Assembly (NCBI GenBank): GCA_015709575.1 | Contig: CP054190.1 | Location: forward strand, 496,001 to 560,000 | Source: Planctomycetia bacterium | GTDB lineage: Bacteria > Planctomycetota > Phycisphaerae > UBA1845 > Fen-1342 | Length of the DNA: 64,000 nt | Reading direction: 5' to 3' | Shown here: piece after piece, positions 8,371 through 16,364 of the stretch | Position numbering within the stretch: position 1 is the first letter of the stretch | Layout: each line of letters opens with the position of its first letter | The notes under the pieces: model-generated | The model's input: only the letters and a program-made list of their open reading frames with translations | What the model was told of the DNA's origin: nothing | The model's database searches: none | Made by a program: the position numbers and the translations under genes

Positions 8371-8671
8371 CAGTCCGTTGATAAAGTCGCCGCGGCTCTG
8401 AAAAACCGCGTTATCGATAGCGCCAGCGGGGTCGAGAATGCCCCGAATGGATTTCTTCAACGGGCTGACAGGCTGCCATCGCAACAAGCCGCGCTGTAGG
8501 CCCGCCGCAGCCCGCAGCTGGTGCGGGAGTCCTTTCATGTGCTGGTGTATGTGCTGGTGCATATGCTGGTGCGAGAATCCGTTCTGTGCTGATGCGAGAA
8601 TCCTTTTTCGCACCCCGTCCGCGGGAATCCCTTCCCGCCTTGTACGACTGCATTTGCGCAATGCCGATCTT
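8371..8671. other. Non-coding, repeat-containing stretch before the IS element
   Basis: No gene is supported here. The stretch holds a block of 12-bp tandem repeats (listed separately) and two copies of GCGAGAATCC (8571-8580 and 8593-8602). Apparent small ORFs across it are made of the repeats and have no ribosome binding site. Confidence 0.6.
8537..8572. repeat. Three 12-bp tandem repeats
   Basis: The units ATGTGCTGGTGT, ATGTGCTGGTGC and ATATGCTGGTGC run head to tail. Read as protein they give MCWCMCWCICWC on one strand and an HQHMHQHI-like run on the other, but no supported gene covers them. The block is 140 bases upstream of the IS left flank. Confidence 0.75.
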
Positions 8672-8716
8672 CGACATGCTTACGCGGAGTACCGCGAAGG
8701 CATGCCACCCAACGCC
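8672..8716 (-). repeat. Dispersed repeat, IS left flank copy
   Basis: Read on the minus strand this 45-bp stretch starts GGCGTTGGGTGGCATGCC and ends AAGCATGTCG. The same sequence, with one mismatch and two extra 20-bp units, occurs on the plus strand at 15411-15495. Its last six bases, AACGCC on the plus strand, are also the outer end of the IS left inverted repeat. Confidence 0.7.
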
Positions 8717-8799
8717 GTTCACCAATCGCCCGATAGTCGGCTCATAAGTCTTTGTGATTCATGGTAGTTATAGCGGGTGTATGGCGCGCCAAATTGAAC

Positions 8800-8843
8800 G
8801 GCCTCCGTTAGGCTTTGGTTTCCACACCAAGCAAACGGAGGCC
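8800..8843 (+). promoter_or_regulatory. Hairpin burying the transposase ribosome binding site
   Basis: GGCCTCCGTT (8800-8809) pairs perfectly with AACGGAGGCC (8834-8843). Inside, TTGGT pairs with ACCAA around a short loop, lengthening the stem. The downstream arm contains the Shine-Dalgarno ACGGAGG of the transposase (ATG at 8847). A transcript entering from outside would fold and hide the site. Hairpins with this effect are known in IS10 and IS50 as protection against read-through expression; the function here is inferred from position. Confidence 0.6.
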
Positions 8844-8846
8844 GCG

Positions 8847-10160
8847 ATGGAATGCTCACGGACGAGCACCCGTTCTTCAGCGTACTGCACCCAGCTGCGT
8901 TCCGCCATTCGACAGTTTCTCCCGGTCAGCGGTTTGCCGCTGTGCTCGTCGGATCAGCGCGTTCGGTGGAGCGACCGGATGTTGCTGATCGGCCTGTTGC
9001 TGATGGTCTGGCATCCGGTCTCCTCTTTCCGCGAAGCCTTCGCGGCGATGCGTGAGCAGATCGTCGCGATGTATCCGACGCGGCGGCGGCCGGGCGCTCA
9101 TCTCGAAGGCTTCCTCAAGGCCTGGCGGACGCGTTCGGCGCGGCTGCTGCGGCCACTCGTCGCGACGCTGCGGTCTCATACGCAACGCTCGGCCGCGGGC
9201 TGTTGGCGCTGGCGGAACTGGGTGGTGCTCGGCGTGGACGGTTCGCGGGTGAATTGTCCGCGCACGCGGGCGAACGAGCAGGCGTTCGGCTGCGCCGGCA
9301 AGCAGCGCACCGCGCCGCAGCAGCTGCTGGTCACGCTCTATCACGTGGCCAGCAACCTGCCCTGGGCCTGGCGGCGCACGCGCGGCGACGGCAGCGAACG
9401 CGACCTGCTGCTGTCGATGCTGCCGGAGTTGCCGGAGCGCACGCTGCTGCTGACCGATGCGGGGCTGGTGGGCTACCGCGTGCTCACGCGCCTGCAGAAC
9501 TGCGGCCATGCGTTCATCGTGCGCGTCGGCCGGAATGTGACGCTGCTGCGCAAGCTCGGCTACCACCTGCGCGAGCGCGCGGGCGTGGTGTATCTGTGGC
9601 CCGACACGCAGCGCCGCACGCCGCCGCTGACGCTGCGACTCGTGCTGTTGCAGGCGGGGCGACAGCATGTGGCGCTGCTGACCAACGTGCTGGACGAGCG
9701 GCGGCTCAGCGCTGCGGATGTTGCCGCCCTCTACCGGCAGCGCTGGTCGCTGGAAGTGATGCATCGCACGCTGAAGCAGACGCTGGGCAAGCAAAAGCTT
9801 CGCGCCCAAACGCCGGAGCTGGCCGCGTGCGAACTCGACTGGTCGATGGCCGGTCTGTGGCTCATCAGCCTGCTGACGCACAACGCCGCCCAGCCGCCGC
9901 GATTGATCTCACCCGCCGCGGCATTGCGTGTGATCCGCACCGCCATGCGGCGCGGCCGCCGCCCAACGGGAAAACACTGGCTCCAGCGCCAACTCCGCAC
10001 CGCCGTGCCCGACTTCTACCTCCGCAGACGACCAAAGACCGCCCGCGATTGGCCGCACAAGAAAACCGAACCACCCCCCGGAACCCCCAGAATCCGCACC
10101 GCAACCACGGCCGAAATCCGCAAAGCACAGGCATTCAGAAAAGAAAAAGGAGCGGCTTAG
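8847..10160 (+). CDS. IS4-family DDE transposase
   Basis: A 437-residue transposase. The start at 8847 was chosen because ACGGAGG lies six bases before it; the frame is open further upstream but crosses the hairpin. The DDE residues are D131 in GVDGSRVNCPRT, D204 in LLLTDAGLVGY and E303. The IS4 signature Y-(2)-R-(3)-E-(6)-K is exact at Y296, R299, E303 and K310 (YRQRWSLEVMHRTLK). The frame is intact, so the element may be active. The N-terminal 120 residues would bind the ends, and the C-terminus is basic. Several planctomycete genomes carry relatives as single-copy transposase-domain genes, so domestication cannot be excluded, but the inverted repeats argue for a mobile element. Confidence 0.93.
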   Translation: MECSRTSTRSSAYCTQLRSAIRQFLPVSGLPLCSSDQRVRWSDRMLLIGLLLMVWHPVSSFREAFAAMREQIVAMYPTRRRPGAHLEGFLKAWRTRSARLLRPLVATLRSHTQRSAAGCWRWRNWVVLGVDGSRVNCPRTRANEQAFGCAGKQRTAPQQLLVTLYHVASNLPWAWRRTRGDGSERDLLLSMLPELPERTLLLTDAGLVGYRVLTRLQNCGHAFIVRVGRNVTLLRKLGYHLRERAGVVYLWPDTQRRTPPLTLRLVLLQAGRQHVALLTNVLDERRLSAADVAALYRQRWSLEVMHRTLKQTLGKQKLRAQTPELAACELDWSMAGLWLISLLTHNAAQPPRLISPAAALRVIRTAMRRGRRPTGKHWLQRQLRTAVPDFYLRRRPKTARDWPHKKTEPPPGTPRIRTATTAEIRKAQAFRKEKGAA

Positions 10161-10164
10161 TGAA

Positions 10165-10181
10165 CGGCGTTGCATGCCACC
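10165..10181 (+). repeat. Dispersed repeat, IS right flank copy
   Basis: CGGCGTTGCATGCCACC overlaps the outer end of the right inverted repeat. Its reverse complement recurs with 17 of 17 bases identical at 15384-15400. Directly after it, a related unit (GCCGCCATGCCACCCGCC) follows. Confidence 0.65.
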
Positions 10182-10635
10182 CGCCGCCATGCCACCCGCC
10201 GTTTGGGGCAACCTATCCCTCCTAAGCGGGATGGGAATCTCGCTCCAGCGCGCGCGAGATGGGAATCACGCACGAGCGAACACGCGCTCCCCCTGTGCCG
10301 CTGCCCCTGAGCAGTGCCGATTGCCGAAGACCTTTATCGATGACGCTGTTGGTTGTTTCCCGGAGTTCTGGCCCCGAAGGGGTCGCGGGTTGTAGCCACG
10401 GGTGGAGTCGCCGCGCAGCGGCGACGGAACCCGTGGACAGGTGCTCATGAAAGACGCCCCGAAGGGGCGTAGGATGCGCGAGGATCGCTATTGCACGGCC
10501 ACCCGTTACCCTAGGCTTCCCAGGGTTCGTGTCTGCCTGCGTGATCGGGCGGCGGATGACAGGAAGTTCAGCAAGCTGTCCAAACTGAGAGAAGTGCGTT
10601 CATGAGTGAACCGGACTCGCGAGGATCGATCACGT
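10172..10635. other. Non-coding stretch after the IS
   Basis: No gene is supported in these 464 bases. They hold a near-duplicate GATGGGAATC pair around 10230-10270 and the palindrome cluster at 10371-10469. Short open frames lack ribosome binding sites and family features. Confidence 0.55.
10371..10469. repeat. REP-like cluster of palindromes
   Basis: Four nested or adjacent stem-loops lie within 99 bases. GCCCC-gaa-GGGGT is at 10371-10383. CCACGGGT (10396-10403) pairs with ACCCGTGG (10429-10436). Inside that arm, GTCGCCGC-gca-GCGGCGAC is at 10407-10425. CGCCCC-gaa-GGGGCG is at 10455-10469. The form resembles extragenic palindromic repeats common in many genomes. It may also act as a transcription stop behind the IS. 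Confidence 0.6.
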
Positions 10636-11658
10636 ATGGCCTACTTTGATCTCCCCCTCGACGCGCTGCGCGAATATGCGCCGTCGATCGCGATTCCGCC
10701 GGATTTCGACGCCTTCTGGCGTCAAACGCTGGAGGAAACCGCCCGGTGCGCTCCGCTTTCGGCGGAGTTCATCGACCTGCCGGACCCGGCCTATCGCCTC
10801 GTACGCGTGCAGGACGTGAGCTTCAGCGGCTTCGGCGGCACGCGCGTCCGCGGTTGGATGATCGTTCCGGCCGACTCGGCGTTCGCGTCGGAGAACACGC
10901 TGGCTGGACCGGAGCGCCTGCCCTGCCTCGTGAGTTTTGTCGGCTACGGCGGCGGGCGCTCACTGCCGATTGACCACCTCGCTCCCGCGGTCGCGGGCAT
11001 GGCGCACTTCGTCATGGACACGCGCGGGCAGGGGGCCGGCTGGTCGATGGGGGACACGCCCGACGACGTCGGCAGCGGTCCGGCCCACACGGGCTTCCTG
11101 ACCCGCGGAGTCGAATCGCCGCAGACGTACTACTACCGCCGCGTCTTCACCGACGCCGCGCGCGCCGTCGAGGCCGCCGCGGCGCATCCGCTTGTCAATC
11201 CCGCCCGCATCGCCGTCGGCGGCGCCAGCCAGGGCGGCGGAATCGCCATCGCTGCCGCAGCGCTCGCACCGCAGCGCGTCGCGGCGCTGCTGGCGGATGT
11301 GCCCTTCCTGTGCCACGTGCGCCGCGCGGCCACCCTGACCGATCAACCGCCTTATTCCGAGCTGGCGGCCTACGCCCGCGCCCAGCGCGAGCGAACCGAT
11401 CGCGCCTTCCAGACGCTGGCCTATTTCGATTGTGCCAATCTCGTGACGCGCGTCCGCGCCCCGTCGCTCTGGTCGGCGGCGCTGATGGACCTGGTCTGCC
11501 CACCCAGCACGGTCTTCGCGGCGTTCAACCGCGCACCCGGCGCGAAAGAGATGTGCGTGTACGAGTTCAACGGCCATGAGGGCGGGGGAGCGCTGCACGC
11601 GGCGCGGCGGCTGCGCTGGCTGCAACAGCAGCTCGGAGCGCATCTGCCGCGCGCGTGA
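10636..11658 (+). CDS. Acetylxylan esterase-like hydrolase (carbohydrate esterase family 7 type)
   Basis: A 340-residue alpha/beta hydrolase of the AXE1/cephalosporin-C deacetylase family. The family hallmark RGQG is present in VMDTRGQGAGWS. The triad is S198 (GGASQGGG), D285 (MDLVCPP) and H314 (NGHEGGG). Length is normal for the family (about 320-340). The start at 10636 gives the typical opening MAYFDLPLDALREY; GAGG lies about 11 bases upstream. No signal peptide is visible, so it probably deacetylates short acetylated xylo-oligosaccharides in the cytoplasm, as family members do. It stands alone between the IS region and a convergent secreted Cys-rich protein. Confidence 0.92.
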   Translation: MAYFDLPLDALREYAPSIAIPPDFDAFWRQTLEETARCAPLSAEFIDLPDPAYRLVRVQDVSFSGFGGTRVRGWMIVPADSAFASENTLAGPERLPCLVSFVGYGGGRSLPIDHLAPAVAGMAHFVMDTRGQGAGWSMGDTPDDVGSGPAHTGFLTRGVESPQTYYYRRVFTDAARAVEAAAAHPLVNPARIAVGGASQGGGIAIAAAALAPQRVAALLADVPFLCHVRRAATLTDQPPYSELAAYARAQRERTDRAFQTLAYFDCANLVTRVRAPSLWSAALMDLVCPPSTVFAAFNRAPGAKEMCVYEFNGHEGGGALHAARRLRWLQQQLGAHLPRA

Positions 11659-11679
11659 AGGCCAAGTTCAGCGGCCGGT

Positions 11680-12285
11680 TTATTCTGGCGGGGCGGTCTC
11701 GCGCTCGGCCTTCCCGTCACGGAAAGTGACGTTACAAGCCGGGCAGGCGCCATCGGTCAGCATCGCCACGGCGCACACCTCGCACTTGGTGCGGGCCGCC
11801 TCTGAGATCACCTTGTGCGACGTCACCGCCCGACCATACGCGGCGCGATCCTTGAACGAGCGCCCGCCGACGTAGCCGACCGCGCAGCTCTCGCACCAGC
11901 CGCCTTCCTTCGCAGCCTTGCGGCAGCCCTCGCACTTGATCTTGTCCATGTCGGCCCGCTCGCCCGACAGCACCGCGTACGCCGCCAGCGGGTAGGCGCG
12001 GTTCTTGATCACGCCGACGCGGCACTTGGCGCAACTGCCGCCTTCCTTCACCGCCTCCTTGCAGCCGGCGCACTCGAGCTTGGCCCGATCGATCTCCTTG
12101 CCGGAGAGCGCATCGTGCAGCTTCTTGCTGTGAATGCTGACGCCGCCGAAGAAGCCGTGCTTGCACGCGCCGCACCAGGCGTCCTCTTTCGCCGCACGCT
12201 CGCAACACTCGCCGCCTGCCAGCGCGGATGCGCTCAGGCCGGCGACGGCGATCACCGCCAACAGGGCCGGAATTCTGGGGATCAT
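11680..12285 (-). CDS. Secreted protein with four CxxC...CxxC repeats, unknown function
   Basis: A 201-residue protein starting at ATG 12285, with GGAGAGG nine bases upstream. A signal peptide (MIPRIPALLAVIAVAGLSAS) ends near ALAGG. The mature part is four zinc-ribbon-like repeats of about 46 residues. Their cysteine pairs are 27/28 with 38/41, 72/75 with 85/88, 118/121 with 131/134, and 168/171 with 181/184. The gap inside each repeat is always nine residues between the second and third cysteine. Only the first repeat has CC in place of CxxC. The linkers carry shared words such as KEGG and GVxxHS. Binding of zinc or another metal, or a disulfide-rich fold in the periplasm, is likely. No named family is recognised. 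It lies downstream of ftsK, behind a terminator. Confidence 0.8.
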   Translation of the reverse strand: MIPRIPALLAVIAVAGLSASALAGGECCERAAKEDAWCGACKHGFFGGVSIHSKKLHDALSGKEIDRAKLECAGCKEAVKEGGSCAKCRVGVIKNRAYPLAAYAVLSGERADMDKIKCEGCRKAAKEGGWCESCAVGYVGGRSFKDRAAYGRAVTSHKVISEAARTKCEVCAVAMLTDGACPACNVTFRDGKAERETAPPE

Positions 12286-12401
12286 GGACCGGTACCTCTC
12301 CAACTGGGATGCTCCGACACAATTGCCCGCGGCCGACGCGGCCGCTCACCGGGTTATTCTCCGATTCGCGCCGCGCGGATGCACCCGCGCGATGCACGTC
12401 C

Positions 12402-12432
12402 GAGAAAACCGCCGCGCCGCCGCCCGGCGCGG
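12402..12432 (-). terminator. Intrinsic terminator of ftsK
   Basis: On the minus strand, four bases after the ftsK stop, CCGCGCCG-ggcgg-CGGCGCGG forms a perfect 8-bp stem (12432-12412), followed by CGGTTTTCTC. Confidence 0.55.
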
Positions 12433-12436
12433 GGCG

Positions 12437-15031
12437 CTACTCGCCGGCCGCCTCGGCGGCTTCCTCGGAATTGCGCTGCCGCTTGATCGCGGCCCACTCT
12501 TCCTTGGTGATCGCGATTTCGCGGGCCTGGCTGCCCTTGTAGTCGCCCACGATGCCCGCCATCGCCATCTGATCGACCAGCCGCGACGCCCGCCCATAGC
12601 CGATGTTCAGCCGCCGCTGCAGCAGGCTGACCGAGCCGCGCCCGGTCTCCAGGATGATCTCGACCGCCTGGTCGAACAGTTCGTCGCGTTCGGTTGCGTT
12701 CGCGGCGCCGGCGTCGGGCAGTCGCACCAGCTCGGGGTGATAGCGCGGCTCGCCGAACTGCCGCACGTGCTTGACGATCCGCCGCAGCTCGTCGTCGCCG
12801 ATGAATGTGCCCTGCGCCCGCACCAGCTTCGCGCTGCCCGGCGGCAGGTAGAGCATGTCGCCCTGCCCCATCAGCACCTCGCCGCCGTTCTGATCGAGCA
12901 CGATGCGCGAGTCCAGCCGCGACGAAACGCGAAAGGCGATCCGGCTGGGCAGGTTGCTCTTGATCAGGCCGGTCACGACGTTCGCCTGCGGGCGCTGCGT
13001 GCTGACGATCAGGTGGATGCCGACGGCGCGGCTCTTCTGCGCCAGGCGGCAGAGATAGAACTCGACCTCCTTGGCGCTGGTCATCATCAGGTCGGCCAGC
13101 TCGTCGATGATGATCACGATGTAGGGCAGTTGCACCGGGATCTTGGACATCTCATCGTCGCCGGCGCCGAGCCGCTCCTTCAGCCCCGCCGCGCCGAGCC
13201 GGTTGTACGAGCGGATGTCCTTCACGCCGACCTCGGCCAGCAGCGCGTAGCGCTCGTCCATCTTGGTCGTGGCCCAGTCGAGGATGCCCTCGGCCTTGCT
13301 CATCTCCGTCACGATCGGGCACATCAGGTGCGGCACGTCCTTGAAGACGCTCAGTTCCACCACCTTGGGATCGACCAGGATCAGGTTCACCTCGCCCGGC
13401 GTGCGCGACAGCAGGATCGACATCACGATCGAGCTGATGCAGACCGACTTGCCCGAGCCGGTCGTGCCCGCGACCAGCAGGTGCGGCATCTTCGTCAGGT
13501 CGCCCACCAGCGGCGCGCCGCTGGCGTCCTTGCCCAGGTAGAGCGGAATCGCGTGTGACTCGCTCCGCGGCGGCGTCGCCAGCATCAGCTCGCGCAGCCG
13601 CACCTTCTCCTTGTCGATGTTGGGAACTTCAATGCCGATGGTGTTCTTGCCCGGCAGCGGCGCGACCACCCGCACCGCCGGCGCCCGCAGCGCCCGCGCC
13701 AGGTCGTTCGACAGCGACACGATCTGGCTGACCTTGATCCCCGGCGCCAGCCGCAGCTCAAACACCGTGATCACCGGACCGGTCTCGATCGCGACGACCT
13801 GCACCTCCAGCTTGAACTCGTTGAGCGTCTGCTCCAGCACAAACGCCTTCTCCCGGCAGGCGCTCTCGATCGAGTCGCGATTCACCGGCACCAGCTCGTC
13901 CAGCAGCGCCAGCGGCGGAAGCTCGTAGTTCTCATCCGGCTTCGGCAGGTCCGCCGCAGGCATGCCGCGCGCCGGCTTCGCCTGCATCGGCCGCACCAGC
14001 AGCGGCGCAGCGCTGAGCGCCGCACCGTCCGCCGCCCGCTCCGCGGCGATTGCCCCCGGAGCATCGGCGACGAGGTCGTCATCGTCGTCGTCGGGAATGG
14101 CCGCCCGCGCCGCGGCCCGCAGCGATTCATCTTGCTCAGCAGATGCGCCCTGCCGTCGATTGTCGCCGCTTGTGCTCAACGGCGCGGAATCGGCGGCCGT
14201 GGACGCATCCTGTTCATCCGTGTCGAGCGCGTCCTCATCCGGCTCCTCGGCCGGCCGTACGACGGAGCGCTTGGAGCGCGCCGCGGCGAGCTTTCGATCC
14301 GCGGGTTCCGCCTCGGGTTCGCCCGTGCCGAGCAGCAGTTGCCGAATGCGCCCGCCGGGAGCCGGCGCGGCGGTCGGAGCGGCGCCGGCGCTGATGCGAT
14401 CGGTGACGCGCTGCACGCCGTCGCGCAGCGCTGCGCCGGCGGTGGCCAGCGCCTGGCCGGAGGCGGAAAGAACCGGCCCGCTGTTGCGGCCGGCCCAGCG
14501 CGCGCCGCGCAGCGCGTGCAGCACGATCTCGTCGGCCGCCAGGATCATGCCGACGAGAAACGTCGATGTCAGCACGATCACCGAGCCGAGCGTGGCGAGA
14601 TTCGCGGCCAGCAGCGCGCCGAGCACCGTGCCGAGCGTCCCGCCCGGGCCGGAGAGCAGGTAGCCGTCCGACGGCGGTATGAACATCGCGCCGCCGGCCG
14701 CGACCGATGCGACCACCATCAGCAGCCCGATCGCCCGCAGCAGCCGATCGCCGACGCGGACGCCGTGCGCCTGGCCGATCACGAACAGCGTGAGCAGCGC
14801 GCACAGCGGATAGGCGCCGACGCCCAGGTGATGAAACGCCACGAACGCGACATAGGCGCCGATCGTGCGACAGAGGTTGTGCGGTGGGTCATTCGGCGGC
14901 CAGACGGAGGTCGAGGGCGGATCCGCCGGGCTGAAGCTCAGCAGGCAGGCCCAACCGAAGATGACCACGGCCCAGCCGAAGATGGTGATGCAGAAGCGGA
15001 GAGCGGCGAGACGGTGTTCGGTTCGGACCAT
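12437..15031 (-). CDS. ftsK: DNA translocase FtsK/SpoIIIE
   Basis: An 864-residue FtsK/SpoIIIE translocase that pumps chromosome ends through the division site. Four or five hydrophobic segments in the first 190 residues anchor it. A Pro/Ala/acidic linker covers about 200-370. The motor domain has Walker A VAGTTGSGKS (about 516-525) and Walker B IIIDELADLM (about 642). The arginine-rich RIAFRVSSRLDSR and GQGDMLYLPPGS motifs are present. A C-terminal winged-helix gamma domain (LLQRRLNIGYGRASRLVDQM) would read KOPS-like polar sequences. The start was set at ATG 15031, just before the first membrane segment; a TTG 36 bases upstream is possible. The linker is short compared with E. coli FtsK. Confidence 0.95.
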   Translation of the reverse strand: MVRTEHRLAALRFCITIFGWAVVIFGWACLLSFSPADPPSTSVWPPNDPPHNLCRTIGAYVAFVAFHHLGVGAYPLCALLTLFVIGQAHGVRVGDRLLRAIGLLMVVASVAAGGAMFIPPSDGYLLSGPGGTLGTVLGALLAANLATLGSVIVLTSTFLVGMILAADEIVLHALRGARWAGRNSGPVLSASGQALATAGAALRDGVQRVTDRISAGAAPTAAPAPGGRIRQLLLGTGEPEAEPADRKLAAARSKRSVVRPAEEPDEDALDTDEQDASTAADSAPLSTSGDNRRQGASAEQDESLRAAARAAIPDDDDDDLVADAPGAIAAERAADGAALSAAPLLVRPMQAKPARGMPAADLPKPDENYELPPLALLDELVPVNRDSIESACREKAFVLEQTLNEFKLEVQVVAIETGPVITVFELRLAPGIKVSQIVSLSNDLARALRAPAVRVVAPLPGKNTIGIEVPNIDKEKVRLRELMLATPPRSESHAIPLYLGKDASGAPLVGDLTKMPHLLVAGTTGSGKSVCISSIVMSILLSRTPGEVNLILVDPKVVELSVFKDVPHLMCPIVTEMSKAEGILDWATTKMDERYALLAEVGVKDIRSYNRLGAAGLKERLGAGDDEMSKIPVQLPYIVIIIDELADLMMTSAKEVEFYLCRLAQKSRAVGIHLIVSTQRPQANVVTGLIKSNLPSRIAFRVSSRLDSRIVLDQNGGEVLMGQGDMLYLPPGSAKLVRAQGTFIGDDELRRIVKHVRQFGEPRYHPELVRLPDAGAANATERDELFDQAVEIILETGRGSVSLLQRRLNIGYGRASRLVDQMAMAGIVGDYKGSQAREIAITKEEWAAIKRQRNSEEAAEAAGE

Positions 15032-15135
15032 GCGTTCATCCGTGAACAGATGGCGGATGCGGAGCAATCCGCGGAACGACCGACAGTTTCAGACCACGTC
15101 CGGCCCGCGCCACTACCACGCGCTTTGGCCGCTTT

Positions 15136-15225
15136 GCGGCCTGCCGACGTCGTTCTCAGACCAGCGCGCGGCCTGCCGACGTCGTTCTCAGACCAGCGCG
15201 CGGCCTGCCGACGTCACCTTCAGAC
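15136..15225. repeat. 32-bp tandem repeat, about 2.8 units
   Basis: The unit begins GCGGCCTGCCGACGTC and ends TTCTCAGACCAGCGC. Copies start at 15136, 15168 and 15200, the first two identical over 32 bases. The third diverges after GCGGCCTGCCGACGTC but keeps TTCAGAC. There are no spacers, so it is not a CRISPR. It lies immediately upstream of ftsK. Confidence 0.8.
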
Positions 15226-15383
15226 ACCCTGGCGGGCCGTCCACGTTGCTATCCGGGCCGCTAGCGGGCGGCCGAAGTCGCTGCCATGCCGCGCCCCGCG
15301 CGGACTCCTTCCGCGCTGCCGGAATCATAGCCGAACTCAAGGCGGGAGAAATGGGAGAAAAGCGAGAAGGGACGCCGCGGGCC

Positions 15384-15495
15384 GGTGGCATGCAACGCCG
15401 CGAACTAAGTGGCGTTGGGTGGCATGCCTTCGCGGCGGGTGGCATGCCTTCGCGGCGGGTGGCATGCCTTCGCGGTACTCCGCGTAGGCATGTCG
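15384..15495 (+). repeat. IS-less copy of the IS flanking sequences
   Basis: GGTGGCATGCAACGCCG (15384-15400) matches the reverse complement of the IS right flank at all 17 positions. CGAACTAAGT follows, then 15411-15495 matches the reverse complement of the IS left flank over 45 bases with one mismatch. The only other difference is that the 20-bp unit GGGTGGCATGCCTTCGCGGC occurs three times (15417, 15437, 15457) instead of once. The two halves can pair around the 11-base centre. The ACTAAG of the centre matches the inside of the IS right end. This looks like an internally deleted or empty form of the element. Confidence 0.65.
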
Positions 15496-15633
15496 CCGCG
15501 CGTAAGACAATGGAACGAGGGTGACGAGGAATGGCGGAACCCGGCCGCGCCCGCGTCCTCGGGCGTAACGACCGTGGATAGTCGCGTAGCGATTGCAGTG
15601 CAGGCGGTCGTTGACTGCCCACCGTCGCCATCC

Positions 15634-16344
15634 TCAAGGCAAGGCGGCCAGCCACTCCTCCTCCACCCGGTCCGCCGCCCCGGCGGAACCGTCGAACATC
15701 GTCATCTGGAACGAGCGGCGTGCACCATGAACCCGCGCGCCTCTGTCGCCGAGGCGCAGCGTGCGATGGGATTCGTTGCGCAGGTCGAGCACGCTGGCGG
15801 TGCGCGTGGGCGGCGGGGCGCCGCCGACGGCCGGAACAGCGATGAGTGAGTCAAACGCCATTGGTGTCAGCGATGGGTATGGAACCCGGTCGTAGCGCAC
15901 ATGTGCCGGAGCGGTCGGATCGTCAAAACTCGCGCGGTCGCCCGCCCGGCCGGCCAGGCCGGTCGCATTGGCGGCATACGTCCGCGTCATCTCGCGGCCA
16001 TACAGCAGCGCGGTATCGGGGCAGACCAGCACAGAGGCGGCGGAGTAGAGCTGCTCCGGCGTAGCGCCTTCTCGAAGCGAGTACCGTTGCACGACCAGTG
16101 CCCAGTTCGGCAGCGCAAGATATGGCTCGCCCAGCGCCGGACCCCAGCCGCGGTTGTCGTCCGCGTACACCCGGCACGCAACAAGGACTTGTCGCAGGTT
16201 GGACAGGCACTTCGCCGAGCGTCCGGCTTCGCGCGCCCGCCCCAGCGCGGGCAGCAGCAGGGAGAGCAGCAGCGCGATCACGGCGATCACGACCAGCAGC
16301 TCGATGAGCGTGAATGCCCCATGAGTTGGGCGCGAGGAGCGCAT
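15634..16344 (-). CDS. Type II secretion pseudopilin-like protein (prepilin N-terminus)
   Basis: A 236-residue protein with a class III signal: a short basic leader, then [21 protein letters not shown], with the cleavage site after the Gly/Ala before Phe and Glu at +5. A prepilin peptidase would cut and methylate it. The rest is a globular pseudopilin-like domain typical of the many planctomycete proteins of this class ([20 protein letters not shown] follows the helix). The C-terminus [13 protein letters not shown] resembles the family's H-x9-DG end, with the His replaced. The start at 16344 has AAGGA eight bases upstream. Next to the sugar dehydrogenase gene on the same strand (20-base gap), but no other secretion genes are close. 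Confidence 0.85.
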   Translation of the reverse strand: MRSSRPTHGAFTLIELLVVIAVIALLLSLLLPALGRAREAGRSAKCLSNLRQVLVACRVYADDNRGWGPALGEPYLALPNWALVVQRYSLREGATPEQLYSAASVLVCPDTALLYGREMTRTYAANATGLAGRAGDRASFDDPTAPAHVRYDRVPYPSLTPMAFDSLIAVPAVGGAPPPTRTASVLDLRNESHRTLRLGDRGARVHGARRSFQMTMFDGSAGAADRVEEEWLAALP

Positions 16345-16364
16345 CTGCGAATCCTTGCCGCCGG

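Larger units (their letters stand above)
8711..10171 (+). mobile_element. IS4-family insertion sequence (about 1.46 kb)
   Basis: A single-gene IS4-type element. AACGCCGTTCACCAA at 8711-8725 is mirrored by TTAGTGAACGGCGTT at 10157-10171, a 15-bp inverted repeat with one mismatch. The right copy overlaps the transposase stop codon, as in many compact insertion sequences. A long hairpin precedes the transposase. No target-site duplication could be recognised; the outer flanks are themselves a dispersed repeat that recurs without a transposase at 15384-15495. The exact ends are therefore inferred from the inverted repeat only. Confidence 0.7.
15032..15633. other. Repeat-rich non-coding stretch upstream of ftsK
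   Basis: These 602 bases hold no supported gene. They contain the 32-bp tandem repeat at 15136-15225 and the IS-flank repeat at 15384-15495. The ftsK promoter should be near the right end, but no clear -10 box was recognised. Confidence 0.6.

Noticed and set aside
8438-8767. Cysteine-rich small protein (MCWCMCWCICWC)
   Set aside because: The pattern is produced by three 12-bp tandem repeats; no ribosome binding site, and the rest of the frame crosses the IS end.
10172-10635. Small open frames between the IS and the esterase gene
   Set aside because: They cross hairpin repeats, have no ribosome binding sites and show no family features.
12134-13558. Long plus-strand open frame opposite ftsK (474 codons)
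   Set aside because: It is a shadow: the minus strand encodes a full FtsK motor here, and the plus-strand product is His/Arg/Ala-rich without any family motif.
15136-15495. CRISPR array
   Set aside because: The 32-bp and 20-bp units are directly adjacent with no unique spacers, and no cas genes are present.
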